From Anthonomus grandis grandis (lineage: Eukaryota > Arthropoda > Insecta > Coleoptera > Curculionidae), in NCBI RefSeq assembly GCF_022605725.1, contig NC_065562.1:5394001-5458000 (forward strand): a stretch of DNA of 64,000 nt, read 5' to 3'. Within the stretch, counting starts at the first letter, position 1, and the number at the start of each line of letters is the position of its first letter. Shown piece after piece: positions 44,059-56,111 of the stretch. The notes beneath the pieces are model-generated. The model worked only from the letters and a program-made list of their open reading frames with translations. It did not search any database and had not been told where the DNA came from. The translations under genes were made by a program, and so were the position numbers.

Positions 44059-46904
44059 GGGTAAGGTGGGCCGCTATGAGACATGGGCAACGATGAGACA
44101 TCTTTATATTTCCAGTCGTTTACGCGATAGTCATCTATCGGTCGCACAATATACTATTCTGTAAGCGCATGACCTGAATATACATTTTTTCGCGCCGCTG
44201 GATCAGTCGTCGACAAGTTTTTTTGAGTGATTTATAAACCCTAAAGGTAAGACAGTTATATGCATTTGTAAATTGACCTTTTAGCTAATTTTTAAATGTA
44301 ACTTTTAAAAGACAACTTTAGATTTACTGTATAATAATAATATTTTTTCCTAAATATACAAATGGGCCACAATAAGACAATTTATTTGTTTATTGTGGCT
44401 TTTTTCAGACACTGTCTCATAGTGGACCAGAATGTAGTAGTGTATAACCTAGTGTGTACTACTGCTAGCATATTGTTTTACCTTTGCAGATGTCAAGAGG
44501 ACGAACAAGAAAGAGCCAAAAAGGAACCTTTAAAGAAGAAAATATGAAAAGAGCGGTTCAGCAAGTTTTAGTAGGAATAAATGGAGTTAAGTTGTCTCTT
44601 AGGAAAGCTGCAGAAGAAAACAATTTATGGTTTCAAACGTTGCAAAGGTATGTTAAAAAAGAACAAAATAAAGCCAATCCCAATGACATTGTTTCAATGA
44701 AAAGCAATTATAAGCATCGCCTGGTTTTTAATGAAGAGGAAGAGAAGGATTTAGTCAATTACATTATTAAATGTTCGAAAATTTGCTATGGGAAAACTAC
44801 ATAAGATACCCGTGTTTTGGGATATGAGATGGCCCAAATTATAAAAAAAACATTCCGTTATCTTGGAATAAGAATAAATCTGCTGGTATCGACTGGTTAC
44901 AGGGTTTTTTTAAAAAGACATGCAAAAGAATTAAGCATACGTGAACCAGAAGGATGTAGTCTTTCAAGAGCAACTTTGTTTAACAAACGTAATGTAAATT
45001 TATTTTTTGACAACCTTGAAAAAGCGTATAGTCGGTCTGAGAAGTTTTCTGATGGTACACGGATTTATAACCTAGACGAAGCTAGAACAACAACTGTTCA
45101 AAAACCAAAAAAAGTTCCGTCGTCGAAAGGTATCAAATAAGTAAGTCAATGTACTAGTGGAGAACGAGGAGTTTTGATTACAACGTGTTGCATAATAAGT
45201 GCTACCGGTAATACACTGCCCCCAATAATGGTGTTCCCCAGAAAAAAATTTAAAAATGATATGTTAAACGGGGCACCGGCAGGAACATTAGGACTGGCTT
45301 CTACTTCAGGTTGGATGAACTCAGAATTATTTCCGTCTGTTATGGAACATTTTATTAGACATAGTGGGTCGTCCAAAGAAAATCCCACTATTTTAATCAT
45401 GGACAATCATGAGAGCCACCTTGGGATTAAAACTCTGAATTTGGCTAAGAACAATGGAGTCATTCCAGTCACACTTCCACCACATTGTAGTCATAGACTG
45501 CAGCCGCTGGATATATCAGTATTTGCGCCATTTAAGGCAAATTATAATACTGCAGTTGACTCTTGGCTTTTGCATCATCCGGGTAATCCGTTATCCATTT
45601 ACGAAATTGCTGCTTGTGTTGGAATAGCATTCGAACGGTCTATGACTCCGTTCAATATAAAATCAGGCTTCAAGAAGGCCGGAATTTACCCTTTTGACAA
45701 AAATGTCTTTACGGATGACGATTTCCTGTGCAGCTCTGTTACCGATAGAGATATTTTAAATATTAACAATACAGAAGTTTCCACCGTGGATCAAAATACT
45801 TCATCAACATTATCTAAAGTAGCTCAGACAGTTACCAATGATACACTTAATGATCAGTCACCAAAATCGAAATTGTTTATAAGCCCAGAAATATTTAAGG
45901 GATACCCAAAAGTAGGAATGAGAAAGGTTTCTAATAGTCACCGTAGAAAAATTACCAGCTGCATTCCCACTGATACGCCTGAGAAAGATATGTTTCAAAA
46001 AAATACCAGGAAAAAATTGAAAGACAAATTAAAAAGAAAACACAAGGATGACAAACAAAAAGCTGCCACCCGGAATTTATTTGCAAAAAAAAAGAAGGTT
46101 GATTTCAATGATATATTTTCGTTTGAGGAAGATGGAAGTTTATCTTTTGCCGACTCTGACCAAGATTCAACAGACTGGATTCCCGAGGCTGATCCTTCAG
46201 CATTTGAAGAACTGGATCGAAATCCCAAACCTGATGACTTTGTATTAGTGTCATTTAGTGCCAAAAATGATAATATATTCTATGTTGGAAAAGTGATAAA
46301 TCTGGAAAGTTCCAGCAATGAAGTAGAAGTAAAGGTTTTGCGGAAGTCGGTAAAATTCAGCGGACACTTCGTATATCCTTTGGAACCTGATGTAGGAATG
46401 GTTCCTTTAAATGACGTTAAAATGATTTTACCGCCACCATCTCATTTGGGTAAAACAAAACGTTTATAGGAATATCTGAAATTCAAAAATTCAGTTTAGC
46501 AATATAAATTTACGCTAAAGTTCTTTTTTTACCAAGAAAAATAAATGATTGTTTGATTTTTGGCATATTTTACATTGACAAATCTTATATTTTCGTGTTT
46601 TTTTCATTTAAGTACTTATTTTTAGTTGTCAAAACCGCCATTTAATAAAGTTTTGTAACAAACATGTTGTTTTTTTCACATATGTCTTATGGTGGACCAC
46701 TTTTCTGGGCTTCCTTGATACATCTTTAAAAAAAAGAATGTTGTATAATTCACTCGCAAAACTATTAATTTAAGACTTTTTTTTATGTTTTGTTTTAAGA
46801 TTAACATGATTATAAATATCATTCTTTAAAGCCTAACATTTACACAAAACTAAATTTTTTAATTTTAAAAAACTTTTTCCGTCTCATGGTGGCTCACCCT
46901 CCCC
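44059..46904 (+). mobile_element. pogo/Tigger-like element with TA duplication
   Basis: The left tip GGGTAAGGTGGGCC...TATGAGAC and the right tip, whose inverse reads GGGGAGGGTGAGCC...CATGAGAC, form imperfect inverted repeats of about 24 bp. TA is present at 44057-44058 and 46905-46906. Removing 44059-46904 and one TA restores the mariner sequence around it, as judged against locus C. The length of 2,846 bp is normal for an autonomous pogo/Tigger element. Confidence 0.9.
44490..46469 (+). pseudogene. pogo/Tigger-like (DDE_1) transposase with two nonsense codons
   Basis: The frame runs from ATG at 44490 (MSRGRTRKSQKGTFKEENMK) to TAG at 46467, about 660 codons. It is interrupted only by TAA at 44802-44804 and 45138-45140, with no frameshift. 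It holds a psq-type HTH (LSLRKAAEENNLWFQTLQRY), the first acidic block (IYNLDEARTTTVQKP), the second (TILIMDNHESHLG) and HCSHRLQPLDISVFAPFKA with the third. An acidic/basic tail includes KKLKDKLKRKHKDDKQKAAT, probably nuclear. A CCTTTGCAG acceptor directly before the ATG suggests an intron in the leader. It is the best preserved transposase in the window. Confidence 0.88.
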
Positions 46905-46906
46905 TA

Positions 46907-47483
46907 CATTAATTTTTTGAGGGTACTGGGTATGCCCTTTTACGAATGCATGAGGATTTTCATTGCTCCAATATCTACAGTTATGCTCATTAACAAATCC
47001 ATTTAGATAAAATGTGCATTCATCACTGAAGCAGATATTCTTTACATAAATAGTATTATCATTAATCGCTTCAGTCATTTTTTCACAAAACACAACTCGC
47101 CTATCGAAATCGTCTTCGGTTAACTCTTGCAATATTTTCATTTTGAATGGATGAAATTTATGAAGTTTGGTAACTGTGTGAACAGAGCCTAATGAAATAC
47201 CAGTGGCAGCAACAATTTTGCGTAATAAAGTATTAGGATTTATTCCAAAATGACCCGAAACTTCAACTTGAGCGGCTTCATCCAAAATTCGCCGATGATC
47301 ACGTTTTTTATTTGCAACAGATCCAGTTTCAGTAAACTTAGTAACAAGGTCCAAAACATACCTATGCGAAGTTATCTTCTCCGGATGTCTGGCGTTAAAC
47401 GTGACGGCAGTTTGCCGAGCACATTGCTTTTGGGCACCATAAATTAGAATAATTTCCAATCTTTCGGCTAGTGTGTAAACCAT
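46907..47483 (-). pseudogene. Mariner-like transposase, upstream half of split copy
   Basis: ATG at 47483 gives MVYTLAERLEIILIYGAQKQ and an open frame for 192 codons. It contains the HTH (RQTAVTFNARHPEKITSHRY), LDEAAQVEVSGHFG, the first catalytic block (NICFSDECTFYLNGFVNEHN) and NPHAFVKGHTQYPQKINV. The frame then enters the pogo element. It is related to locus C but retains the first catalytic Asp. The rest of the gene is at 43896-44056. Confidence 0.85.
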
Positions 47484-49970
47484 TTTGGAAGTAAAATCTT
47501 CAATTCAACAAATAAATTTTCACTATTCCAAGACTGTCACAAATGTAACTGACGGCAAAATAAATTCTTTATTTTCCTTAGCATCTATAAATAACTAAGC
47601 AGGTATAACAATAAATACAGTTTGCCCAGGATATCTGAGTTGATGAAAAGAATGCGAAAAAAAATTCAGGTTGTTATTTCGTTTTTTCCACGTCTAATCT
47701 TCGGAATTGCTGTTTATGTCGGTAGTTTCCATTTTAAATTATAAACGAATTGTAGATTTGGCAAACCCTAACGGGCAACATTTTGAACACTTATTGAAAT
47801 AAAGACTGATATTTTCATGTTTTTGTTTTCCATCTGAACAAATTAAGATAAACAAAGATTTTTCTAATTTTCTCGAAAACGCAGGGGCGGCTCGTCCATA
47901 AGAGCACTCGTGTGCGCGCACTGCCGACAAAATCATAGCAAATTAATTTTTTTAATTAAATTTAAAATCTAAAAATTTCTTGAAACAGCTCAGGCTGAGC
48001 TTTATCTCGTTCTGGGTCGTCAGAGGAATCACAATTACAAAAACACACCGGTCAAACTCAAACTTTTTATTCGTACAACCAAAATAAAAAACTTTTAGCG
48101 CATCACCCTCGCTCATCAGGATCTCGATGCCGAGCACCGAACACAAATATATAGAGAAGTGCTGGTTGCATACAAACTGAAAGAAATTCTTCTGACAAAT
48201 TAGCTAGCGGCCTCTCGCTTGGCAGCGGAAACTGTTGTAACTAACTTGACGGTTTGACGTGTCTAATTGGACCAATCGAAATGGTAGAAAGGCGTGGCCA
48301 AATTAAGGCGGGAAATCACATTCTATTTGATCTGACAATCTTATCATTTAATCGTAATATCTAAAGCAAACGCCTAATCAAAAAGGTTACTCATAGAGAA
48401 AAGAGCCTTTTTGTTTAGGTGTTAGCAACAGATATTGATCTGAACAAAAATAAAACTTTTCAGATTTATTTTACATATCTAAATAGGTTAATTTACTGCA
48501 ATAATCTATGAAAGTGTACGACATATCACCAATTGGACAAATGGAAATAAAACAATGTTTTTTTTGCTTTAATACATTTATTATTTAATTTTCCGGGAAA
48601 ACAAATACTTAAAATGATATACATAATATTCAATAATTCATTATAACAGACATTATATAAATTAGAATTAATCTAAAAATGTTTAAAATTATTTTGTTAG
48701 CACTGACTGAACTACCCTAATTTTATACAGATTAGAAAAGGTCAACATGTTTGTGCTATTTTCTCATAATACATCTAAAGGCATTCCCATTAAGTTAATA
48801 ATATCCTCATTTTATTAACACATAGAGTCAATAGAGGATGAATTATTCTTATTTAATATGTACTTGTATCTGTTTCCTAAAGAAAAATTAAACAAATTTT
48901 AAAATTATTTAAATTATAATCTACATATTAATTTTTAAAATTAATTAAAAATTCTATAACAGAGTATTGTCGAAAGAAACAATATATCCATCGACAAAAC
49001 AAAATAAACTCTTTCAAAATGAAAACAACTTTTTAGTATAAACATATGTCACTTACATAGAATATATTTGTTGGTCTCTTATAATACTAACAACATATCT
49101 TGGAACTATAATATTACTAAAAACTTAATTCAAGGATAGATGTTTACATAAAATAAAAAGAAACTCTTAAAAAAACATGTTGTAAGAAAAACATTAATTC
49201 TGATCCATTCCGGGTGCTCAGGTCTCTTAGCCGCTATACCTATGTCTTGTCTCAGTGAACACAGGAAGTGGTGTGATACGAGCAGGAAATAAAATAAAAA
49301 AATAGACAGTGCAAACCTTATAAATCTATTTATTAAATGATTCATGTAAAAAAAGACAAAATAAATGTTTAAATAAATATGTATTCTAGTGTAAAGCCAG
49401 GGGTATCAGCATTATTAAAATTTGTGGAGAACTGATCAGAAGAAATTCTATAGCTCAAAGTCTTAATAATATTTACATTGCATATCCCTTTCCATGTTTT
49501 TCTTGTAATATGAACTGAAGGAAATAAAAAAAATCTTTTATTACTGTTTCTCAGAAACATTTAAAATCCTATACATACTCTTACATCAAGGTCAGGAAAA
49601 TTTCAATCAATTTTTAATTGTTAAATAGAAAATGAGAGGCCAGACATTTTGTAATATGTATTTATAATAATAAGTTAAAAATTAAATACTTGAAAAGTGA
49701 AACTTCTTCATTGAAATCAACTGAATTTGATTTTATTAAAGACTAAAGATTGACAATACAAAAACATAATAGTAATAAATAAAATCAGATTTTCTTACCA
49801 GAAACCTGGAATTGCTTGCCGCAAATTAATTAAAACACTACTCCCAATATTGAAAAAAACTTTTTAGAAAAAAAGTCATGAATTTATATTAACATCCTTA
49901 AAACAAATAGCAAACTCAACCCACAACCCACGCTGGCATTCATTGAAATGAAAAACAAACTCAAACTCAA
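47484..49970. other. No gene recognised; one hAT-like tip
   Basis: About 2.5 kb of AT-rich DNA. CAGGGGCGGCTCGTC at 47882 resembles the tip of the hAT-type MITE at 52959, but no partner end was found. No coding frame is convincing. Confidence 0.45.
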
Positions 49971-50340
49971 ATGGTATGACAATGACAAATGATGTTCTAT
50001 CAGTCAATGTCAACAACTGTCTGTCAGCTCTCTGTCAATTTTGCCAAGCAAGATGGCCGATATACGATTCCGATTTTCACCATACAAGTTTCATCCATGT
50101 GATGCCGAGTGACCTCGTCACCGCGGCATGTACAGTTAACCGCCACCGGCATCTCTCCGGCGTTGCCGAACATCTTTTTATTTCACTGAACCGTATCATG
50201 ACCCCCCAATTAAATCTAATTCATATGAACAGATTTAATTCTATCAGACGTTTTAACGAAAGCAACTTAAAAACTAACATTGATTACAAAATTTCACGTA
50301 CAAATAACCTTACAACTAATAGGAAAATATTTATTACAAA

Positions 50341-52965
50341 CTACTTGGTTAAGCCTTCTACATCTTTATAACGCTTGAGGTTAATAATATTCTGACATGA
50401 ATGTTCCCTACCCATAGAATCACCAATGACATACGAGTTAGGACCGTTGTGCTTCAAAACATAAAAGGGGCCGGTAAACAACAGGAAGAATTTTTTAATG
50501 GTTCGATCATCGGCAGAAGACTGGGCATGAGATCTAACCAGCACCTTATCACCAATTTGAAAAACCGTAGGATTTAATTTTTTATTAACCTTTTCCACGC
50601 GACGTTCAGCTCGGGTGCGCAACCTCTCGCGAACAAGTATTACTACACTTTCCAAATCTAACCCCATATTATCTTCACGTGGAAATGATATAAATTTTTC
50701 TATAGGCCGCTGCGGAGTTTCTCCAAATTGCAGAAACATCGGTGTAAACCCTGTAACTTCACTAACCGCAGAGTTTAAACAGCCTTCAATGAATTCGAGA
50801 AGACATGCCCACTTAGTATGTTTATCAAAACAATAAGAACGCAGTAGTCGGCCAATTTCTCTATTATATCGCTCCGTCATATTTCCCTCGGGAAAATAAA
50901 CGGAGGTATGTTTAACCCGGATACATTCTTCGGCTAATTTATTCCTCCATAAGTTCCCGGTGAATTGTGTCCCGTTATCACTTAAAATGCACCTGGGTTT
51001 CTGAACTTTTGGTATATAGTCCAGTAACACTTTATTTATGATAGCCTTAGCAGTAGCACGTTTTAAGGCATACAAGTTAACGAATTTTGAGAAAGCGTCT
51101 ACCAAAACCAGTAGTTGAGTTACCCCACCTCGCGACACTGGTAATGGACCTATTAAATCTGTACATACCAAGTCACCTGGATTCTCTACAATGACGATAT
51201 GTAATTCACCCCTACTTAGCTTAGAACATTTTGCCCTTTGACAAAGGTCACAAGTAGATACAATTTGACCGATATGCCGTTGCATTTTCGGCCAGTAAAA
51301 AATTTCTTTCATTTGAGCGTATGTTTTCATTCGCCCGAAATGCCCGTTTCCGATATGATGTGCTAAAATCAGATCTCTAACTTGATTCTTAGGAACACAT
51401 AATTTGTACCCCGGATTCAGATGGTCTCCCCTCTTAAAAAGCAAACCCTTATATTCTCGAAACCATGAAAAGATCCGATACTCTTTCTCTGAAAAAATTC
51501 GCGGATCAAGCTGCTCTAAAAAGTTAATTTTTTGTCGTATCCAAGCCACCCTTAATTGATCAGCCCGCAGAGATTTTAAATTTTGTTTTAAATTATCGTA
51601 AGATTGTGATAAACCTATCAGCATAATGTGTAGGTTCGAAGATTTTTCTGGGGCCAAGAATAAACTTTTATTAGGGGGATTTCTTGATAAAATATCGGCA
51701 ACCTTATTTTCAACCCCCTGACAATGTTCTACTTTAAAATCAAATTCTTGTATAAGAAGTGTCCATCTAGTCAACCTAGCCGATTTTAATTTACACGTCA
51801 TTAAGAAACATAGCGATTTATGATCGGTTATTACCGTTAATGCCTGCCCTAATAAAAGGGTACGCCACTGCCTAAGGCAATGCACCAATGCTAGCAATTC
51901 CTTTTCCGTTGTAGTATACCGTATCTGACTTCCTTTAAGAGTGGTAGAGGTATAACTTATAACTTCCCTTTCTTCTTCCAAAGATTTCTGAAAAAGGCAA
52001 CCCCCCACAGCATAATTCGAACTATCACATTGTACAAAAAATATTTTTTTTTAAATCAGGATGTACCACCAAGGTAGCCCTGAGAAACCGGTCCTTAATG
52101 GTCTTAAAGGCTTCTTTTTCTTCCTCTTCCCAAGACCATTTCTCATTTTTTTTTAATAGTTTCAATAATGGTAATGTCAAATCCGAGTATTTGCAGCAAA
52201 ACCTTTGCTCGTAATTAATTAACCCTAAAAATCCCCGAAGCTCCCGAATGTTGCGTGGTGCAGGAAAATTTTTAATGGCCTCTATGCGTTCCGGATCCAT
52301 TTCTATCCCCTTACTCGAGATTATATGCCCAAGGAACTTAACCTTCTCGCTAAGAAATTGACACTTCCTTAGTTTGACCGTAACACCTTCTGATTGAAAA
52401 TAAGTAAAAAGTCGCTCCAAATGACTGAAATGATCACTTATATTTTCCGAAAATACGAATAGGTCGTCTACATAAATTACTGTAAAATCCCGCGTATCCG
52501 ATGGTAAAACATTTTTTAAACACCGTATCAAACTAGCCATCGAAGTTGACAACCCAAAAGGAAGTCTCTTAAAAGTATAAGAGTCATTTTCATAAATGAA
52601 ACCTATGTATTTTCTATGCTCCGGTTTAATTTCAATTTGCCAGTCCGCGGATGTTAGGTCAATGGTACTTATTACCATGCCTGTCTTAAAATGAAAAAAT
52701 AATTCATTTGGATTAGGCGGATTTATAAAATCCGGTTCCATACGGCTGTTTAACATACGAGCATCTAAACATATGCGTATGCTACCGTCTTTCTTTCGAA
52801 CCGTCACTAATAACGAAATATAATTTGTTTTCTCTCTTAAAATAATACCCCACTGAAGCATTTCGTCAATCTAAGACTTGACTTCGTCCCGATATGCAAA
52901 TGGAATAGGATACGTAGCACAATGAAAAGGACTATCATTGGTCATTATTATTTCGTGTCAGTAGC
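50341..52965 (-). pseudogene. gypsy pol: reverse transcriptase, RNase H, integrase
   Basis: The RT region (52861 to 52025) contains KTNYISLLVTVRKKDGSIRI, KRLPFGLSTSMASLIRCL and IYVDDLFVFS with the catalytic DD. A T run near 52045 holds a frame error, after which RNase H (TDHKSLCFLMTCKLKSARLT, VADILSRNP) and integrase continue in one 555-codon frame. The integrase has an HHCC zinc finger (HHIGNGHFGR...CDLCQRAK), the catalytic DLIGPLP, SDNGTQFTG and EGNMTERYNRE motifs, and a chromodomain-less C-terminus ending GLTK. A stop at 52873 also lies upstream of the RT. Most of pol is intact apart from these lesions. Confidence 0.88.
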
Positions 52966-53537
52966 GGCTCGTCAGGGGACGCGGGTGAAGCGCCGCTTCA
53001 CCACAAATTTTAAAAAATTTAAGAATTTTAAAATCGACATCTTTACGTTTACAATTTAGTTTGTTTTATATTTTATAACAAATTAATTCTTGATTTATCA
53101 AAATTAGTGTAATCCTATAAAGAATAAATTTGTAAAAGTATTCAGAAACCCGAGCGCGCTAAACATATTCTCATAAGAGCAGCGGCGACCGCCATCGCAT
53201 GTGTCAATGCAGCACAATTAGCAGAAACAATAATCCGATGCAACACCTCCCCCCGCGCTTACGACGGTTGCTATGGCAACGGACGGACAATCACGCGGGG
53301 TAATTTACAGAACGGCGCTGCGTATGGCCGTATGCATGCCGCTGCCAGCCAAAGGTTCTTATTCCATTGACTTAGTTCTTGTTTATCGGAAGTAAATTCC
53401 ATCGCGTTCGGGAATTTTTTTTATAAAATGTTGCCGTTATATGACCCAATTTGCATAATAAAATTTTGTTTTTGGCTGCTTATGGTGTATTTTGGGTTTT
53501 GCGCTTCACCTTTTCCTAAAGTCACGAGCCGCCACTG
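52959..53537. mobile_element. hAT-type MITE inside the gypsy element
   Basis: CAGTAGCGGCTCGT at 52959 is mirrored, with one mismatch, by ACGAGCCGCCACTG ending at 53537. The 579-bp interior is non-coding and contains two copies of a GCGCTTCACC motif near the ends. The tip sequence resembles that of hAT elements and the lone tip at 47882. The 8 bp on the two sides differ (TTTCGTGT and TTACTACC), so no target duplication survives, or part of the gypsy sequence was lost. Confidence 0.7.
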
Positions 53538-53944
53538 TTACTACCAAACTGTAAATACCAAACATTTACATCTAGGTAAACTTTCGCATCAGGGATATAT
53601 AAATTAATAAGCCCTTGCGTTCTAACCCTTTGTTGTTTTCCGCCAATCGCAACCATAATAGCCACATTCGTAACCGGTAAACCTGACATTCTAGACTCAT
53701 TCGCAACGGATTTAAAAAAATCCTCAGAGATAGCAGTAATTTCGCTGCCACTGTCTATTAAAACTTCAACGCCTTTTTCTCCCACCACAGCCTTGATAAC
53801 CGGCGATTTAATTGATGGTTTACAGGCCTCAAATTCACCCTCATTCTCGCTTTCCGACTCGCTGAAAAAATCGAAATCTTCGTTAAAACGCGTCATTTCC
53901 ATAGCTCTCATATTTTGCCTATCGACCCGCGCATCATTTCTGTC
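53538..53944 (-). pseudogene. gypsy aspartic protease region
   Basis: Minus-strand frame with a Glu/Ser-rich linker (FFSESESENEGEFEACKP), then VEVLIDSGSEITAISEDFF, in which DSG is the catalytic motif of retroviral-type aspartic proteases. GLINLYIPDAKVYLDVNVWY follows. The frame continues directly from the gag frame across the MULE once its target duplication is collapsed, so gag and protease formed one reading frame. The MITE truncates its end before reverse transcriptase. Confidence 0.8.
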
Positions 53945-55160
53945 AGCATACGTTAAAATACAAATATGCCCAGCCAATCAGAGAAATTGACAGTGGAGCA
54001 GCACTGCTGATCCTTTCGTGAAAGTTCGTACGTCAAATTTCGTTGCCGATTAGTTAAGGAAATTGAAAATCAAGGCATTGGTTTTGTTTCTTAACCTATA
54101 TTGCAGATTTTATTTGCTTTGCTTGCTTCCTAATAATTGATTTAATTATCAACAATTATATCAACTTTGCCACTATTTGAGTGAAAATTCATAGTGTATA
54201 GTGTTGAGTGTTTACTCCATTATCTATACAATCCATATCTGTGCTCGGGCTCAAAAACAAACAATTTAGTGTTTGATTTTCATTACCTTTCAATAAACTT
54301 GTCAGTGTTTCTTAGTGCATAATTTCCACTTAAACCAATATTTGCACTTATCTGTTGCTGTCTGTTAGACAATTATGGCATCACTAAGGTAAGATACATA
54401 TAATTTTTTTAGTTCTAATTTGAATAATTATTTATTTTGCAGTCAACAAAATGCAATCTGTGAAATTTGTGATAAGGAATTTTCAAGCACATCTACCAGA
54501 AACAGGCACTGGAAAAAGTTTCACCCTGAATTTGTTGGGAAGGAACAAATAAAGCATACGTTAAAATACAAATATGCCCAGCCAATCAGAGAAATTGACA
54601 GTGGAGCAGCACTGCTGATCCTTTCGTGAAAGTTCGTACGTCAAATTTCGTTGCCGATTAGTTAAGGAAATTGAAAATCAAGGCATTGGTTTTGTTTCTT
54701 AACCTATATTGCAGATTTTATTTGCTTTGCTTGCTTCCTAATAATTGATTTAATTATCAACAATTATATCAACTTTGCCACTATTTGAGTGAAAATTCAT
54801 AGTGTATAGTGTTGAGTGTTTACTCCATTATCTATACAATCCATATCTGTGCTCGGGCTCAAAAACAAACAATTTAGTGTTTGATTTTCATTACCTTTCA
54901 ATAAACTTGTCAGTGTTTCTTAGTGCATAATTTCCACTTAAACCAATATTTGCACTTATCTGTTGCTGTCTGTTAGACAATTATGGCATCACTAAGGTAA
55001 GATACATATAATTTTTTTAGTTCTAATTTGAATAATTATTTATTTTGCAGTCAACAAAATGCAATCTGTGAAATTTGTGATAAGGAATTTTCAAGCACAT
55101 CTACCAGAAACAGGCACTGGAAAAAGTTTCACCCTGAATTTGTTGGGAAGGAACAAATAA
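53945..55160 (+). repeat. 608-bp tandem duplication of the MULE head
   Basis: Bases 53945-54552 are repeated at 54553-55160 with no difference that I could see. The second copy starts exactly at the element tip AGCATACG, so the first copy is a truncated head joined to a complete element. The first copy's zinc-finger exon therefore runs into the second copy's terminal repeat and stops at 54627-54629. Confidence 0.9.
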
Positions 55161-55561
55161 AACATATTATATGTCCAATGTGTACTAATGATATCCAGAC
55201 ATTTTCATATTTTAACTGTTTAAACAAACATTTGCTTGATATTCACCATATAACTGTCAAAGAATCAATTTTAAATTTTAGGAATTTTGAAGAATTCACA
55301 TCTTGGAGGGCACAAGATAATAGGGAAGTAGATTATGCTTGTCAGACCCGAAACAAGTTTAAGAATGGGGAAGAACACATATTTTACAATTACAACAGGA
55401 GCAATATCAGAGGTTGTACAAAGTCAAAGTTATCATTATCAAACATACATAAGTATGTTTTGTTGTGTTTACTTTTAGGATTTAATAACGTGTGCAAAGT
55501 GAGAAGTCTGGGGGAAGCATTCGCATTCAAGGAACATGTCAACAAGACCAAACTCAAATAG
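54983..55561 (+). CDS. MULE-derived zinc-finger protein (two exons, truncated family member)
   Basis: Exon 1 (54983-54996, MASL and part of Ser) has a donor AAG|GTAAGA. A 54-bp intron ends TTTTGCAG, and exon 2 runs 55051-55561. The joined frame opens MASLSQQNAICEICDKEF. It has a C2H2-type finger (CEICDKEF...RNRHWKKFH) and a second one (CPMCTND...LNKHLLDIHH), then NFEEFTSWRAQDNREVDYAC and YNYNRSNIRGCTK, typical of the segment before a MULE catalytic domain. It ends KEHVNKTKLK. No DDE domain follows. The frame is unbroken, so a DNA-binding protein of about 175 residues could still be made. Confidence 0.7.
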
Positions 55562-56090
55562 CTATTAGAATTAATTGCCATTTATTTTTATTTTCTAACT
55601 TTTTTATTTATCCACTCATCCACCTATTAACTAATTAATTTATCAGCTCTACACACCAATTCAATTTCGTATCACCCCATTTTTAATATTTAACTAACAA
55701 TAATAATTAAATAATTAATACATTGCGCTTACACGTACCGCTATACCAAATTATTAACAAATTTCGTCAATAAAAGAGATAATTTGCTATAAAAACCAAA
55801 TTTGGCAAATATTTATAAAATATTTTTAAAATAATAATTGATCACACGCTGTAAATATTAAAAAAAATCAATAATCCATTTACTAATAATAGCTAAAATA
55901 TCTTCTTATTAAATGTTTTTAATGCATATTGCACTTTTCTGCATCTAAAATATATACGCATCATAAAAACCTAATTAAATATAAATATGAATAGAAAAAC
56001 TCTACATACATTGAAAATTTCCTATTTTGAATTTGGCGGTTCGCATACCACGCCCTCGCGGATTCCGAAGCGCTCTCATAGGCTAGGCAT
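55562..56090. other. MULE 3' region, no gene
   Basis: AT-rich internal DNA of the MULE derivative up to its right terminal repeat; nothing coding is seen. Confidence 0.6.
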
Positions 56091-56111
56091 ATTTGTATTT
56101 TAACGTATGCT

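Larger units (their letters stand above)
53945..56111 (+). mobile_element. MULE-type non-autonomous element with 9-bp target duplication
   Basis: The ends AGCATACGTTAAAATACAAA (53945) and its inverse (to 56111) are flanked on both sides by ATTTCTGTC (53936-53944 and 56112-56120). A 9-bp duplication is the hallmark of Mutator-like elements. The zinc-finger protein inside resembles the N-terminus of insect MULE transposases, but the catalytic domain is missing. The first 608 bp are present twice in tandem. It is inserted into the gag-protease frame of the gypsy element. Confidence 0.88.

Noticed and set aside
48060..48130. CTGATGA on the minus strand near 48110-48121 as a second hammerhead
   Set aside because: A stem can be drawn (GCG...CGC) but the following GAAA is missing (TAAAA instead), so the core is incomplete.
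49976..50371. 131-codon plus-strand frame beside the end of gypsy integrase
   Set aside because: It overlaps the integrase end antisense, and no domain is recognisable.
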